Shown in pieces: positions 29,301-40,090 of a stretch of DNA of 64,000 nucleotides (within the stretch, counting starts at the first letter, position 1; each line of letters opens with the position of its first letter). Source of the DNA: Rothia gullae (GTDB lineage Bacteria > Actinomycetota > Actinomycetes > Actinomycetales > Micrococcaceae); the NCBI RefSeq assembly GCF_024294905.1, contig NZ_JANCOC010000001.1:254779-318778 (forward strand), given 5' to 3'. The position numbers and the translations under genes were made by a program. The notes beneath the pieces were generated by a model. The model worked only from the letters and a program-made list of their open reading frames with translations, was not told where the DNA came from and made no database searches.

Positions 29301-30785
29301 CGCGGTCAGCAGGGGAGCGTAGACAGCGCTCGCCTGCAGGGGCATGAGAATCAGCGGCGGAACCGAGAGCTCCGACTGCAAGCTGCTCTGCAGGGCCTGC
29401 AGATACTTCTCCTGCTGGACGTCCGGCAGACAATGCACGCTCACACTCGGCACCACAGCCAGAGTCAGCAGCAGACGATTGGTTCGCTGCTGACCAGAGC
29501 TATCGGCACCAGCCAGCAGAACATGCACTGAACCCGGATAACCCGCCACTAGCTGCACCAGGTAGGCGCGCAGATGTGCCTCCTCCAGCTTTAGGTAGTG
29601 ACCGAGAGTCGGGGTGGGTAGCGGCAGATAGTGGGGCGCATCCTGCTTCTCCAGAGTGCCCAGCGGGAGGTTGCGGCCGCGCAGGTACGGCTGGCGGGGA
29701 CCGCACCCGAGCACAATAGCCGGGTAGGCGGCATCATGCAGGGCAGAGGGTCCCGAAATCGCCAGGTCGCCCGCGGTCGGCAGAGCGAGGGCACGTTCCT
29801 TCTCTTGCAGTGCCGCCTGATGAGTTTGCTGCGATGCCGCACGGTTCTCCGCCCGACCGCCAAAGAAATGCAGAAGCATCAGCAGCGAAGACGCCGCAGA
29901 CATCAGCAGAAGGAACCACATGCCGGTCACCAGCGCAATAACCAGGCCCACCACAATCGGCAGGCACACGCTCAATAGAATCTGCTTGAGCTTACGCGGC
30001 GCGGGAGGGTTCACCACCACCGGCTCAAAGGGGTTTCCGGCATCGCTCAGGGGAGCGAGCATCTGCGCGGGCTTGCCAGGAGAAGAGCCGAGGGAAGAAG
30101 CCAGGGAAGAACCGGGGGTAGCGGTGGCGCTCGCCTTCGTGGCGGTACGTTTGCGGTCGGCGCTGGGTGAGGTGAGCATGCAGAGTGAGGAGCCGAGGCA
30201 GAAAGGCTCGTCCCAGCGCAGGATGCGTGGCTCGGCGCCCTGCACCCTCTTGCTGCCCTCGCTCGAGGCGAGGCGTTTTTCGATCCATCGGATGCCGGAG
30301 CTATCGGCATAGAAGCTGCCGTGCATCGGCTTGAGGAAGGGGTCCTGCAGGTGAATGTGGCGCGGCTGTTCTCCTCCGCGGGTGGCTAGCGCCGCCCTGC
30401 CGAGGCTGGTGCGGCCGCGTCTGATGGGGAAAGTTGTACCTGCGTCGGGGCCGCGCAGAATGTGCAGGAGGCTGATGGCGGGCGCGCCCGGGTTTTGAGA
30501 TTCGTTCAGAATGCGGCTGTTTGGCGCAATCGAGGCGCAGGCGGGATCCATATCGTGTGCGGGGTGTAGCTGGAACGTCGTCTCCCGTGCTTGAGCGTGC
30601 CTGCTGGTGGCAGGGTGTTGCAGGGCGTGGTTGAGTGCCTGCTCTAGAGCCTGCTGGTGTGCGCTACCGGGGAGCAGCTGTATTCCGGTGGGTGCCGCCT
30701 CGCCGTCGAGTCGGAGTACGCCGGGGTAGGGGAGGGTGGTGTTGTGGTGGTCGAGAAAGAAGAGAGTCATACCCTTAGAAAACAT
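26304..30785 (-). CDS. EssC-like FHA / FtsK-SpoIIIE multidomain ATPase
   Basis: A 1493-residue protein with the layout of type VII secretion ATPases of the EssC kind. An FHA domain lies near residues 95-165 (GRTSLGRAAL...HIHLQDPFLKPMHGSF). Two membrane helices lie near 262-305. Three ATPase modules follow. Module 1 (about 660-870) is intact, with Walker A GGTTGAGKSQ near 695 and Walker B LLIVVDEF near 800. Module 2 (about 1030-1190) is degenerate, reading SWSGQQTLALL with no P-loop lysine. Module 3 (about 1300-1450) has GSRSAGKSTL near 1322 and LVLIDDLQYL near 1372. No WXG100 substrate, EccB/D/E or EsaA/B gene lies in the window, so the partner is unknown. Start: an ATG with no clear Shine-Dalgarno; the ATG five codons later is equally possible. 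Confidence 0.85.
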   Translation of the reverse strand: MFSKGMTLFFLDHHNTTLPYPGVLRLDGEAAPTGIQLLPGSAHQQALEQALNHALQHPATSRHAQARETTFQLHPAHDMDPACASIAPNSRILNESQNPGAPAISLLHILRGPDAGTTFPIRRGRTSLGRAALATRGGEQPRHIHLQDPFLKPMHGSFYADSSGIRWIEKRLASSEGSKRVQGAEPRILRWDEPFCLGSSLCMLTSPSADRKRTATKASATATPGSSLASSLGSSPGKPAQMLAPLSDAGNPFEPVVVNPPAPRKLKQILLSVCLPIVVGLVIALVTGMWFLLLMSAASSLLMLLHFFGGRAENRAASQQTHQAALQEKERALALPTAGDLAISGPSALHDAAYPAIVLGCGPRQPYLRGRNLPLGTLEKQDAPHYLPLPTPTLGHYLKLEEAHLRAYLVQLVAGYPGSVHVLLAGADSSGQQRTNRLLLTLAVVPSVSVHCLPDVQQEKYLQALQSSLQSELSVPPLILMPLQASAVYAPLLTALNSGAVAESSQSRAFASPRDHKMNAPALCVLGSAGGDSSAHAPGTLFGAAWVEYASEGSHRQSIRYRTQGYAAPPVQPTEGVYQVHPLTCEGLCQHADGLSVEAFCAALENLYRAGCEQEQGALGEAQVHQLAHLFSSLQAQSTRQKNRTDDMAVESVLQRWSAQRYASDIRCYLGVSSGGSLNIGLSEHGPHWLLGGTTGAGKSQLLRSLVLSAALRYPPERLGLILVDFKGSAGLGPLAQLPHALSVLSNFDVSAVERALEFLRADIRRREVDLQALGVNSYRDYLASCQAAGTSPRYPELLIVVDEFRMLIDSMPDAMAELMRIATIGRSLGLHLVLATQRPQGAISQDIRANIATSICLRVASAQDSYNLLEHESAAYISAAHPGAGYVRLPDGRSLPFRAPLVDAVPSSSDARPVQVLSLEEGGWRELTAASAVQPLGGNEDELLIRSAQQIRTLYEREYAPKNLQKNAAVQDEYCPIPPELPESTPLPVVEAPVSEPASYGIDPAATPQEPADSGAASEGYLLGELEIARYGVRRAVSWSGQQTLALLAQSAERAPMLYGLLAQAFAARTPVVLLTSDGALYRDLEPYAGAFEALVGAQELSHLRFCLEELRAPNLWGTEASARPLIIVDGLDSWLEALVRQPDTENLLYDLLSQGCRRGCSVVFTSALNPRGRFAAAAHSTLLSRRFLDSDLMRSTSKDYPTPAQSHYCVEGTINEELIGDQPLSASILSPCVAGFRELVQVLRGNTASTSSGSNTHPGTLLRQFPEYYRMPSTEYVTATHAVCNPQGAKLLVAFDRRQMPVWMSAPAGAVVPVQGSRSAGKSTLLESITRLNPQLSTLAFEGSGGASGEPPSVERTRALLDSVKNPTQTLVLIDDLQYLQPAVQQLLLERRGEFRAMLVAYTPWPRRASSPLLAALMGCSRALLLAPTSLADADMCTVTALPLDRFTQGKQPAGRLVVVDGASVCAAQVPLALTTATQAVAAVQKVPVAV

Positions 30786-32576
<1,791 letters not shown>

Positions 32577-32578
32577 CC

Positions 32579-34585
32579 ATGGATGATAAGACTTTGAAGA
32601 ACCTGCAGCGGGTTATTTTCCCAAGCACGGTTGAGACTGACGTCGTGCCCCTGTACGTGGACGCGAGTGTCGCAACCGGCGTTCAGCTACCCACCCGTAT
32701 TGACGGCGACGCTTCCACCTCCATTGCGGAGGCGATGAACACCTCCGGTCTGTCTGTGTCGAGCGCCAGCGCGAACCGTGATGCCGCGAACAGCCTGAAC
32801 AGCCGCCGCTCCATCACCGTGAACGCGGGTCAGAGCCTGTCTTTCGGTACGTATTTCAATGCGTTCCCCGCTTCGTACTGGCGCCGCTGGACTGACCTGC
32901 AGAAGGTCGTGCTGAGCGTTCAGACTCGTGGCGAGGGCATGGTCATTGTGTATAAGTCCAATGGCCGTGGCGTGATTCAGCGCGTGGATGCGAAGTTGCT
33001 CTCCGACGAGGAGACTAACACCTTCACCCTGCCCCTGGAACCGTTCGGTGACGGCGGCTGGTACTGGTTCGACCTGGCTGGCACCGGCGACCTTGAGCTG
33101 ATTGAAGCGAACTGGCTGGGCGACATTGAGCCTCGCACAGACGTGAAGGGTGGCCAGGCGACCGTGCAGATTACCACCATGAACAAGGTGGAGTACTGCA
33201 TCAACAACATTCGTGCTCTGGGTGAGAGCCCCGAGATTTTCGATGCTGTGCACGAGTTCCTGATTGTGGATCAGGGCACCCAGAAGGTGCAGGACCACGA
33301 GGACTTCGAAGAGGTCGTCAAGCCCCTCTCCGGTAAGTTCCGCATTATCAACCAGGGCAACCTGGGCGGTTCCGGTGGCTTTTCGCGCGGCATGTTTGAG
33401 GCTGTTAACAACGGTTCCGATTACGTGCTGTTGCTCGATGACGACGTTATCGTTGAGCCTGAGTCGATTCTGCGTATGGTGACCTTCGCGAACTACTGCA
33501 AGGAACCCACCATCGTGGGTGCGCACATGTTCGACATGTTCGACCGTTCGGTCCTGCACGCGTTCGGTGAGGTTGTTGACCCGTGGCGTAACTTCTACGC
33601 TAAGCCGCACGATGACATGGCGATGGGCCACAACCTGGGCCACCACAACCTGCGTAACACCCCGTGGCTGCACCGCCGCGTGGACGTGGACTATAACGGC
33701 TGGTGGATGTGCCTCATCCCGACCACCGTCATCAAGGAAATCGGTCTGTCTCTGCCCCTGTTCCTGAAGTGGGATGACGCTGAGTACGGTCTGCGCGCTA
33801 AGGCTGCGGGCTTCTCTACTGTCTCCTTCCCCGGTGCGGGTGTGTGGCACGTGTCCTGGACCGATAAGGATGACTCGGTTGGCTGGCAGGCGTACTACCA
33901 CGAACGCAACCGCCTCATTACGGCGCTGCTGCACTCGCCCTTCGATAAGGGTGGCCGCGTGCTGCTGGACTCCCTGTTCTTGGACGTCAAGCACACACTG
34001 TCCATGCAGTACTATACCGAGGCTGGCCGCCTGATGGCGCTGGAGGATCTGCTCTCCGGCCCCGAGCACCTGCACCCCTCGCTCTCGCAGCGTCTGCCGG
34101 TGATTCGTGCGATGGCTAAGGAGTACCCGGAGTCTCAGGTGAAACCGAACGTGGATGATTTCCCGGCTATCCAGACGAAGAAGCCTCCGTTCCGTGGTCG
34201 CCGCGCGTTTGCGTCCCCCGGTTACAAGAAGCTTGCTTCGTGGACCGCGAAGACTGTTGCTCGTCAGCTGTTCAAGCCGGTGAGCGAAGAGGCGAAGGCT
34301 CACCCGCAGATTCAGCTGAACTACGGTGAGACTAACTGGTGGACCCTGTCGAAGTTCGATTCGGCTCTGGCTACTAATGCTGAGGGTACCGGCCTGTTCT
34401 GGTACCGCCGCGACCCCGAGCAGCTCAAGTCGAAACTAGCTCAGGCCGCTAAGCTGCACGTTCAGCTGGTGACCAGCTGGGAGAAGCTGCGTGAACAGTA
34501 CCGTTCGAAGGCTGCTGAGGTTGCCTCCTACGATGCGTGGGCTAAGACCTTCGCCGAGCATACGGATTCTGAGCTGACCCGATGA
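32579..34585 (+). CDS. glfT2: GlfT2-like polymerising galactofuranosyltransferase
   Basis: A 668-residue GT2-family glycosyltransferase closely following the mycobacterial GlfT2 plan. An N-terminal beta-sandwich contains TYFNAFPASYWRRW. The GT-A domain has NLGGSGGFSRG, the metal-binding triad Asp287-Asp289 (LLLDDDVIVEP), catalytic-type WDDAEYG (Asp399, Asp400) and His424 in GVWHVSWTDKDD. A helical C-terminal region follows. In mycobacteria this enzyme builds alternating galactofuranose chains. It begins two bases after the glf stop. The organism is not expected to make mycolic acids, so the acceptor here is probably different. Confidence 0.92.
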   Translation: MDDKTLKNLQRVIFPSTVETDVVPLYVDASVATGVQLPTRIDGDASTSIAEAMNTSGLSVSSASANRDAANSLNSRRSITVNAGQSLSFGTYFNAFPASYWRRWTDLQKVVLSVQTRGEGMVIVYKSNGRGVIQRVDAKLLSDEETNTFTLPLEPFGDGGWYWFDLAGTGDLELIEANWLGDIEPRTDVKGGQATVQITTMNKVEYCINNIRALGESPEIFDAVHEFLIVDQGTQKVQDHEDFEEVVKPLSGKFRIINQGNLGGSGGFSRGMFEAVNNGSDYVLLLDDDVIVEPESILRMVTFANYCKEPTIVGAHMFDMFDRSVLHAFGEVVDPWRNFYAKPHDDMAMGHNLGHHNLRNTPWLHRRVDVDYNGWWMCLIPTTVIKEIGLSLPLFLKWDDAEYGLRAKAAGFSTVSFPGAGVWHVSWTDKDDSVGWQAYYHERNRLITALLHSPFDKGGRVLLDSLFLDVKHTLSMQYYTEAGRLMALEDLLSGPEHLHPSLSQRLPVIRAMAKEYPESQVKPNVDDFPAIQTKKPPFRGRRAFASPGYKKLASWTAKTVARQLFKPVSEEAKAHPQIQLNYGETNWWTLSKFDSALATNAEGTGLFWYRRDPEQLKSKLAQAAKLHVQLVTSWEKLREQYRSKAAEVASYDAWAKTFAEHTDSELTR

Positions 34586-35463
34586 ACGATCTGAAGTCTG
34601 TTCCCCTGAAGGCGCCCGGCCGTGGGCGGGGCATCCTGGATGCGGTGAAGAACCGCTACCTGCTTCGACTGCTGGTCGATAAGGAAATCCAGGTCCGCTA
34701 CCGCGGCTCGGTACTGGGCATTTTGTGGTCGTACATTAAGCCGGGTGTGCAGTTCTTGGTGTTCTACATTGCCATGGGTATGTTCCTTGGCTTGGAACGC
34801 GGTATGCACAACTATGCTGTGTACCTGTTCTCGGGCATGATTGCCATTAACTTCTTCTCGGAGGGGTTTGGTAATGGTGCTCGCGCCATGGTGGTTAACA
34901 GCGCGCTGATTCGTAAGATTTACCTGCCGCGTGAGCTGTTCTCGCTATCGACGGTATGGGTGGCTCTGGTGCATTTTGTGCCTCAGATCGCTGTGATGCT
35001 GTTGGCCTGCTTCTTGGTGGGTTGGTCCCCGACTTTCCTGGCGTTTGGGTCGATTCTGGCGGGCATGCTCATCGTGATGATGCTGTCCTATGGTCTGGGT
35101 CTGATTTTCGGTGTGGCGAACGTGTTTTTCCGCGATTCGGAGAACATTGTGGACATGCTACTGATGGTGGCTACCTGGTTCTCGCCGGTGCTGTACTCCT
35201 GGACCATGGTGCGTGACACCCTGTACCCGTGGGTGTTTAACGTGTTCATGATTAACCCGCTGACTGTTGCGGTGGAGCTGTTCCACTATGGCTTCTGGCA
35301 TCCGACGCTCCGTCCTGAGGATTTGGCGCTTCCTGCTTCGCAGGTGGTTCCGCATCTCTTCAGCTTCTGGACTCCGATTGCCCTTGGTATTTCTCTGCTG
35401 ACCGTTTTGATTGGTGATTTGCTCTTCCGTAAGTTTGAGGGCAACTTCGCCCAGGAGCTCTGA
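34582..35463 (+). CDS. Polysaccharide ABC exporter permease (Wzm/RfbD type)
   Basis: A 293-residue ABC-2 permease with six predicted membrane helices. The N-terminal motif LVDKEIQVRYRGSVLGILWSYIKPG is characteristic of O-antigen/teichoic acid/galactan exporters. Its ATG overlaps the stop of glfT2 (ATGA), so they are translationally coupled. With the next protein it should move the lipid-linked galactan across the membrane (compare Rv3783). Confidence 0.93.
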   Translation: MNDLKSVPLKAPGRGRGILDAVKNRYLLRLLVDKEIQVRYRGSVLGILWSYIKPGVQFLVFYIAMGMFLGLERGMHNYAVYLFSGMIAINFFSEGFGNGARAMVVNSALIRKIYLPRELFSLSTVWVALVHFVPQIAVMLLACFLVGWSPTFLAFGSILAGMLIVMMLSYGLGLIFGVANVFFRDSENIVDMLLMVATWFSPVLYSWTMVRDTLYPWVFNVFMINPLTVAVELFHYGFWHPTLRPEDLALPASQVVPHLFSFWTPIALGISLLTVLIGDLLFRKFEGNFAQEL

Positions 35464-35467
35464 TTCT

Positions 35468-36241
35468 GTGGATATTAAGAAGCTTGAGTTCCCGCCGGCG
35501 AGCCCGGACACTCCCGTGGTGATTCACGTGGAGAATTTGGTGAAGCGCTTCGTTCTGCGCCACACCCGTTCGATGAAGGAAGCTTTTGTGTGGCTGATTA
35601 AGGGCCGCAAGGGTGATCTTTCGGAGAAATTCAATGCGCTCAACGGCGTAAGCCTGGATATTCGTCAGGGTGAGCGTGTGGCTCTTCTGGGTCTGAACGG
35701 CTCGGGTAAGTCCACGTTGCTGAAGATGATTTCTGGCGTGATGCGCGCCGATGAGGGCGAGGTTCTCACTCGCGGCAATATTGCGGGTCTGATTGAGGTG
35801 GGTGCTGGGTTCCACCCGGATTTGACCGGTCGCGATAACGTGTACCTCAATGGCGCGATTTTGGGTATGTCCAAGGAAGAGATTGAGGCTTCCTTCGATT
35901 CGATTGTGGATTTCGCTGAGATTCACGACTTTATCGATACCGAGGTGAAGTTCTACTCTTCGGGTATGTACCTGCGTCTGGCGTTCTCGGTTGCGGTTCA
36001 TACGAACCCGGATATCTTCCTGGTGGATGAGATTCTTGCGGTGGGCGATGAGCCGTTCCAGAAGAAGTGTATTGCGAAAATTCAGGAGCTGTGCTCTGCC
36101 GGTAAGACTCTTGCCGTGGTGAGCCATGACCTGGATTTGGTTTCTAAGATTTGTGACCGCGGCGTGGTGCTGGAGCACGGTAACCTGCGTTTTGACGGTC
36201 CGATTAAGGAAGCTGTGAAGGTGATTCGTGGCGGCGACTAA
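35468..36241 (+). CDS. Polysaccharide ABC exporter ATPase (Wzt/RfbE type)
   Basis: A 257-residue ATPase. It has Walker A GLNGSGKST, the Wzt/TagH-type segment IAGLIEVGAGFHPDLTGRDN, signature YSSGMYLRLAFSV, Walker B IFLVDEILAVGD and H-loop VSHD. There is no C-terminal glycan-binding domain, so export is probably not chain-end-recognition dependent. It starts at GTG 35468, just after the permease stop; AGGAG lies within the end of the permease gene. Confidence 0.93.
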   Translation: MDIKKLEFPPASPDTPVVIHVENLVKRFVLRHTRSMKEAFVWLIKGRKGDLSEKFNALNGVSLDIRQGERVALLGLNGSGKSTLLKMISGVMRADEGEVLTRGNIAGLIEVGAGFHPDLTGRDNVYLNGAILGMSKEEIEASFDSIVDFAEIHDFIDTEVKFYSSGMYLRLAFSVAVHTNPDIFLVDEILAVGDEPFQKKCIAKIQELCSAGKTLAVVSHDLDLVSKICDRGVVLEHGNLRFDGPIKEAVKVIRGGD

Positions 36242-36263
36242 CTGCTAGGTGATTGCTGGTAAT

Positions 36264-36301
36264 GGGGCGTGTATTCCCGATGGGGGAGTGCACGCCCCTT
36301 T
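36264..36301 (+). terminator. Terminator of the glf-glfT2-wzm-wzt operon
   Basis: GGGGCGTG (36264-36271) pairs with CACGCCCC (36291-36298), with an inner TCCC/GGGA pairing and a short T-run. Confidence 0.8.
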
Positions 36302-36328
36302 ACTGTGCTCGAATTTACTGTGCTCGAA
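36299..36328. repeat. Perfect 15-bp tandem duplication
   Basis: TTTACTGTGCTCGAA occurs twice in a row (36299-36313 and 36314-36328), just after the terminator stem. Confidence 0.9.
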
Positions 36329-36708
36329 AGTTGTGCCCGGGAAGGTGCTGCTGGGTAGGGTTATTGCGTTTTACTAGGGGCGGTTGCGGGGTTATAAGAC
36401 GAAATGTTACGTGTGCACCGAGTGCAATATGGTGGTGAGTAACGGTGGGTGGTTTGAAGGGAAGTACGTGTGGCTGTTCTGTGATTCATAGCTGACTAGG
36501 TGTTTTGAATTTTAGTGCACGTTGGGTAACGATATGTGCAATTCTATGCGTCAAAAATGCTCAAATACTATACTCGTAAATATTAAGGGGCGTTTTATTA
36601 CATTTTGATAAATTTGATGCGCTGAGGGTAGGGTGATGGTGGCATTGATGTATCAATGCTTCACCGTATTCCACACAACCACACCACACACAGCATCGGA
36701 TCACTTCA
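36329..36708. other. Intergenic region upstream of the tadA operon
   Basis: About 380 bases, increasingly A/T-rich, without a convincing gene. TATACT near 36569 is a candidate -10 element. The 45 bases before the tadA ATG are C/A-rich and contain no Shine-Dalgarno sequence. Confidence 0.4.
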
Positions 36709-37971
36709 ATGGAGAACACCGTACTGGATACCCGGGCGGAGCATCTAACTCTGCTCGAAGAAAATATCCGCGAGGCAATGCGCCAACGCAGCCTGGACCC
36801 GCACGAGGACCAGCACGCCGTTCGCGGGCTCATTGACGAGCACCTGAACGATTATGAGCAGCGGCGCACCCGCATTTCCCTGCCGGATTTGGGTGACCGC
36901 GAATCCGTGATTCAGCGCCTGCACGATGAAATCTGCGGCTTCGGCGTGATTCAGCCGTTCCTCGATGATGAGAGCGTTGAAGAAATCTGGATTAACTCTC
37001 CCGACGAAATCTTTATCGCCCGCAACGGCGAAAGTGAATTGACCGGTTTGCACCTGAGCGCCGAGGCGATTAATAGTCTGCTGGAGCGCATGCTCAAGCC
37101 TTCGGGTCGTCGCGTGGATCTTTCCTCCCCGTTTGTTGATGCATCTCTGCCGGATGGCTCCCGCTTGCACGCGGTGATTCCGGATATTACTCGCAGGCAC
37201 ACGAGCATCAATATCCGTAAGTTCGTGGTGCGTGCCCGCCGACTGCCCGACTTGGTGCGCATGAACTCGCTGAGCGCCGGCGCAGCGTCCCTGCTGCACG
37301 CGGCGGTGGAGAGTGGCATGAACATCCTCGTTTCGGGCGCAACCCAGGCGGGTAAGACCACGATGCTGAACTGCCTGTCGGCATCCATTCCGCCGCGTGA
37401 GCGCGTGATTACGTGCGAAGAAATCTTTGAGCTCGCGGTTCCGCTACGCGATGTGGTGGGTCTGCAGTGCCGCCAGCCGAACCTTGAGGGCACCGGCGCG
37501 ATTGAGTTGCGCCGCCTGGTCAAGGAGGCTCTGCGTATGCGTCCGGACCGCATCCTCATTGGTGAGGTGCGTGAGGCGGAGTCCCTGGATATGCTCATTG
37601 CGCTCAACGCAGGTCTGCCGGGTATGTGCACGATTCACGCGAACTCGGCGCGTGACGCGGTGACCAAGATTTGTACCCTGCCGCTGCTGGCGGGTGAGAA
37701 TATTTCCTCGGCGTTCGTGGTGCCGACCGTGGCATCCTGCTTTGACATTGTGGTGCATTGCGGCCGCGATTCGCGCGGTCAGCGTCAGGTCGAAGAGATT
37801 AGCATGCTGGGTGGCCGCGTTGAGGATGGCGTGATTGAGATGTCCCCGCTGTTTGTGCGCCGTGGCGGTCAGATGGTGTGCGTGGCGTTGGAGCTGCCGA
37901 ACCCGGACCGTTGGATTCGTGCCGGTCACCGCCCCGAGCAGGTGCTGGCTGAGGCGAAGGCGGGTCAGTAA
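36709..37971 (+). CDS. tadA: Tad pilus secretion ATPase TadA/CpaF
   Basis: A 420-residue hexameric ATPase of the type II/IV secretion superfamily that powers Tad/Flp pilus assembly. The N-terminal domain holds GFGVIQPFLDDESVEEIWIN. Walker A is SGATQAGKTT (near 211-219), the Asp box region CEEIFEL, and Walker B-like RILIGEVREAES near 281. It ends close to the family length. The ATG lacks a ribosome binding site. It heads a run of seven coupled or overlapping genes. Confidence 0.93.
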   Translation: MENTVLDTRAEHLTLLEENIREAMRQRSLDPHEDQHAVRGLIDEHLNDYEQRRTRISLPDLGDRESVIQRLHDEICGFGVIQPFLDDESVEEIWINSPDEIFIARNGESELTGLHLSAEAINSLLERMLKPSGRRVDLSSPFVDASLPDGSRLHAVIPDITRRHTSINIRKFVVRARRLPDLVRMNSLSAGAASLLHAAVESGMNILVSGATQAGKTTMLNCLSASIPPRERVITCEEIFELAVPLRDVVGLQCRQPNLEGTGAIELRRLVKEALRMRPDRILIGEVREAESLDMLIALNAGLPGMCTIHANSARDAVTKICTLPLLAGENISSAFVVPTVASCFDIVVHCGRDSRGQRQVEEISMLGGRVEDGVIEMSPLFVRRGGQMVCVALELPNPDRWIRAGHRPEQVLAEAKAGQ

Positions 37972-38825
37972 TGCCTCTGTTTCTGAGCCTGATTTTAGGG
38001 TTGGGCGTCTGTCTGATTTACCTTTCCTGTTTTCCTGATAACGGCAAGCCGCCGAGGCCGAGTAACGACCCGGCGCTGGTTGTGGCGTTGCGTAAGGCGG
38101 GTATGCATTCGCTGACTCCTCGCACGTTCATGTCGGTGAGCGTCGCTAGCGGTGTGAGCGCGTCGGTTCTGTTGCTGATGCTTACTCAGCTTCTACCCTT
38201 GGGTCTGCTGGGCCTGATTGGTGGTTTTGCGGCGCCTCGCGTGATCGTGAATCATCGTGCCCGCGCGGCGGATGCCCGTATTTGGCAGTTGTGGCCGGAT
38301 GCGGTGGACCACCTGCGTTCGGCGATTCGTGCGGGTTTGTCCTTGCCGGAGGCGCTGATTCAGCTTTCGTACCGTGGCCCGGAAGAGCTGCGTGATGCTT
38401 TCGCCCATTTCTCGCGTGATTACCGTGCGTCGGGTGAATTTGTGCCGTCGCTGAACCGTTTGAAGGAGTACCTCTCTGACCCGGTGGCGGACACCATTAT
38501 TGAGGCGTTGAAGATTGCCCGCGAGGTGGGTGGTTCGGACCTGGGTAAGCTGCTGGGCACGCTGAGCGATTTTTTGCGTGAGAATGCGCGTACCCGTTCG
38601 GAGCTTCTGGCTCGCCAGTCGTGGACTGTGAATGCGGCTCGTCTCTCCTGTGTGGCGCCCTGGTTTGTGCTGTGTCTGATGGCGACTCAGCCTGCCGCGC
38701 GCATGGTTTATAACTCGTTTGCCGGTGCGCTGCTGATGATTGCCGGTGCCGCTATTTCTTTGGCGGCGTACCGTCTGATGTTGCGTATTGGTGAGTTGCC
38801 GCGTGAACGGAGGGTTTTCGGGTGA
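37971..38825 (+). CDS. tadB: Tad inner-membrane platform protein TadB
   Basis: A 284-residue GspF-type membrane protein. It has an N-terminal helix, two helices near 45-85 and a C-terminal pair. The cytoplasmic GspF domain contains DAVDHLRSAIRAGLSLPEAL and LKIAREVGGSDLGKLLGTL. Its ATG overlaps the tadA stop (TAATG). It forms the assembly platform with TadC. Confidence 0.9.
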   Translation: MPLFLSLILGLGVCLIYLSCFPDNGKPPRPSNDPALVVALRKAGMHSLTPRTFMSVSVASGVSASVLLLMLTQLLPLGLLGLIGGFAAPRVIVNHRARAADARIWQLWPDAVDHLRSAIRAGLSLPEALIQLSYRGPEELRDAFAHFSRDYRASGEFVPSLNRLKEYLSDPVADTIIEALKIAREVGGSDLGKLLGTLSDFLRENARTRSELLARQSWTVNAARLSCVAPWFVLCLMATQPAARMVYNSFAGALLMIAGAAISLAAYRLMLRIGELPRERRVFG

Positions 38826-39754
38826 ACCTGCCTCTGATTTTTAGTCTGCTGTTGGCGATCGGCGTCGGTCTGATTCTTTCGTCGGTGCTGAATACTCGCA
38901 GTATTTCGTTTTCTGATCGTGTGGCGTCGCAGCTCCGCAGTGAGACTCTGCGTGAGTCGCTGTTGAAAGAGCAGGAGCGCCGTGAGCCGAGCCTGCTGGA
39001 GGCGATTTCGGCGTTCTGCGCGCCGCTTCTGCGTTCGCTGTCTTCGTCGTTGAGCGGCTCGTCGCTGAGCGATAGTTCGGTGCAGGAGCGTCTGCGTCGT
39101 GCTGGCTCTTCGCAGAGCGTGAGCGCGTTTCGTGCTGAGCAGCTGCTGTGGGCTCTTGCCGGAGTGACCGTCATGAGTGCTTTGACCGTCATTGGCGTAG
39201 TGCAGGAGCGTTTCTCCATCATGGTGGCTCTTGTGCTGGTGCTGGTGAGCGGTTTGAGCGGCTTTCTGGCACGTGACTGGTGGCTGGGTGAGGCGGTGAC
39301 TAAGCGTGAGAAGCAGCTGGTTGCTGAGTTCCCGGCGCTGGCGGAGATGATGGCCCTGTCGGTGACGGCAGGCGAGTCGGCGCTGGCGGCTTTGGAGCGT
39401 ATCTGTTTGACCTCTCGAGGCGAGTTGGCTCGTGAGTTTTCTGAGATTTTGGCGCAGACCCGCACCGGCGTTTCGCTGCTGAGTGCGCTGCAGGAGTTCG
39501 CGGAGCGTACTCGCGTTCCGGCGTTGAGCCGCTTCGTTGAGGGTATTGCTGTTGCGATTGAGCGTGGAACCCCTCTGGCTGATGTGTTGCGTGCGCAGGC
39601 TCAGGATGTGCGCGATAACGCTAAGCGTGATCTGATGGAAACAGCCGGTAAGAAGGAGATTGCGATGCTCGCCCCGGTGGTGTTTTTCATTCTGCCGCTG
39701 ACTGTAATTTTTGCGGTCTTCCCGGGCTTGTCGCTCATGCGTTTGAACTTTTAG
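38822..39754 (+). CDS. tadC: Tad inner-membrane platform protein TadC
   Basis: A 310-residue GspF-domain membrane protein, partner of TadB. It has an N-terminal helix, two central helices (about 105-145), the motif LAEMMALSVTAGESALAALERI, and a C-terminal helix. The GTG start overlaps the tadB stop (GTGA). Confidence 0.88.
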   Translation: MNLPLIFSLLLAIGVGLILSSVLNTRSISFSDRVASQLRSETLRESLLKEQERREPSLLEAISAFCAPLLRSLSSSLSGSSLSDSSVQERLRRAGSSQSVSAFRAEQLLWALAGVTVMSALTVIGVVQERFSIMVALVLVLVSGLSGFLARDWWLGEAVTKREKQLVAEFPALAEMMALSVTAGESALAALERICLTSRGELAREFSEILAQTRTGVSLLSALQEFAERTRVPALSRFVEGIAVAIERGTPLADVLRAQAQDVRDNAKRDLMETAGKKEIAMLAPVVFFILPLTVIFAVFPGLSLMRLNF

Positions 39755-39862
39755 ATTTTGCGGCGGGTACACACCGTACCGGCTGCACCGTGGTGGGCTG
39801 GGCTGATTGCCCGGAGCACCGCACCAACCACACACTACACCCTTTGATAGAAGGAGAAAATC

Positions 39863-40090
39863 ATGTTCCGTCGTTTCCGCACCACCCTCACCGTGCTGAT
39901 CGCCCTGGCTATCGCATCCGTGCTGGCTCTGCGCCTGAAGAACAAGCAGGATGACCCCGAGCGCGGCGACGTGCCCGGCTGGGTCATGATCACCATGATG
40001 AGCGCCGTGCTGGTTGCCGCTATCCTGGCGATTGCTCAGCCCGCTCTGACCAAGATGTTCAACGACGCGATCGCTCTGGTTCACCAGTAA
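39863..40090 (+). CDS. Flp-like pilin of the Tad system
   Basis: A 75-residue small membrane protein, probably the structural pilin or a pilin-like subunit. The N-terminal part is basic and hydrophobic. The segment ERGDVPGWVMITMMSAVLVAAILAI looks like a prepilin cleavage region followed by the pilin helix; actinobacterial Tad loci often carry a short protein with this ERGDVPGW signature. A strong site (AAGGAGA) precedes the ATG, fitting high expression. The 108-base gap before it is the only real gap in the operon. Confidence 0.72.
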   Translation: MFRRFRTTLTVLIALAIASVLALRLKNKQDDPERGDVPGWVMITMMSAVLVAAILAIAQPALTKMFNDAIALVHQ

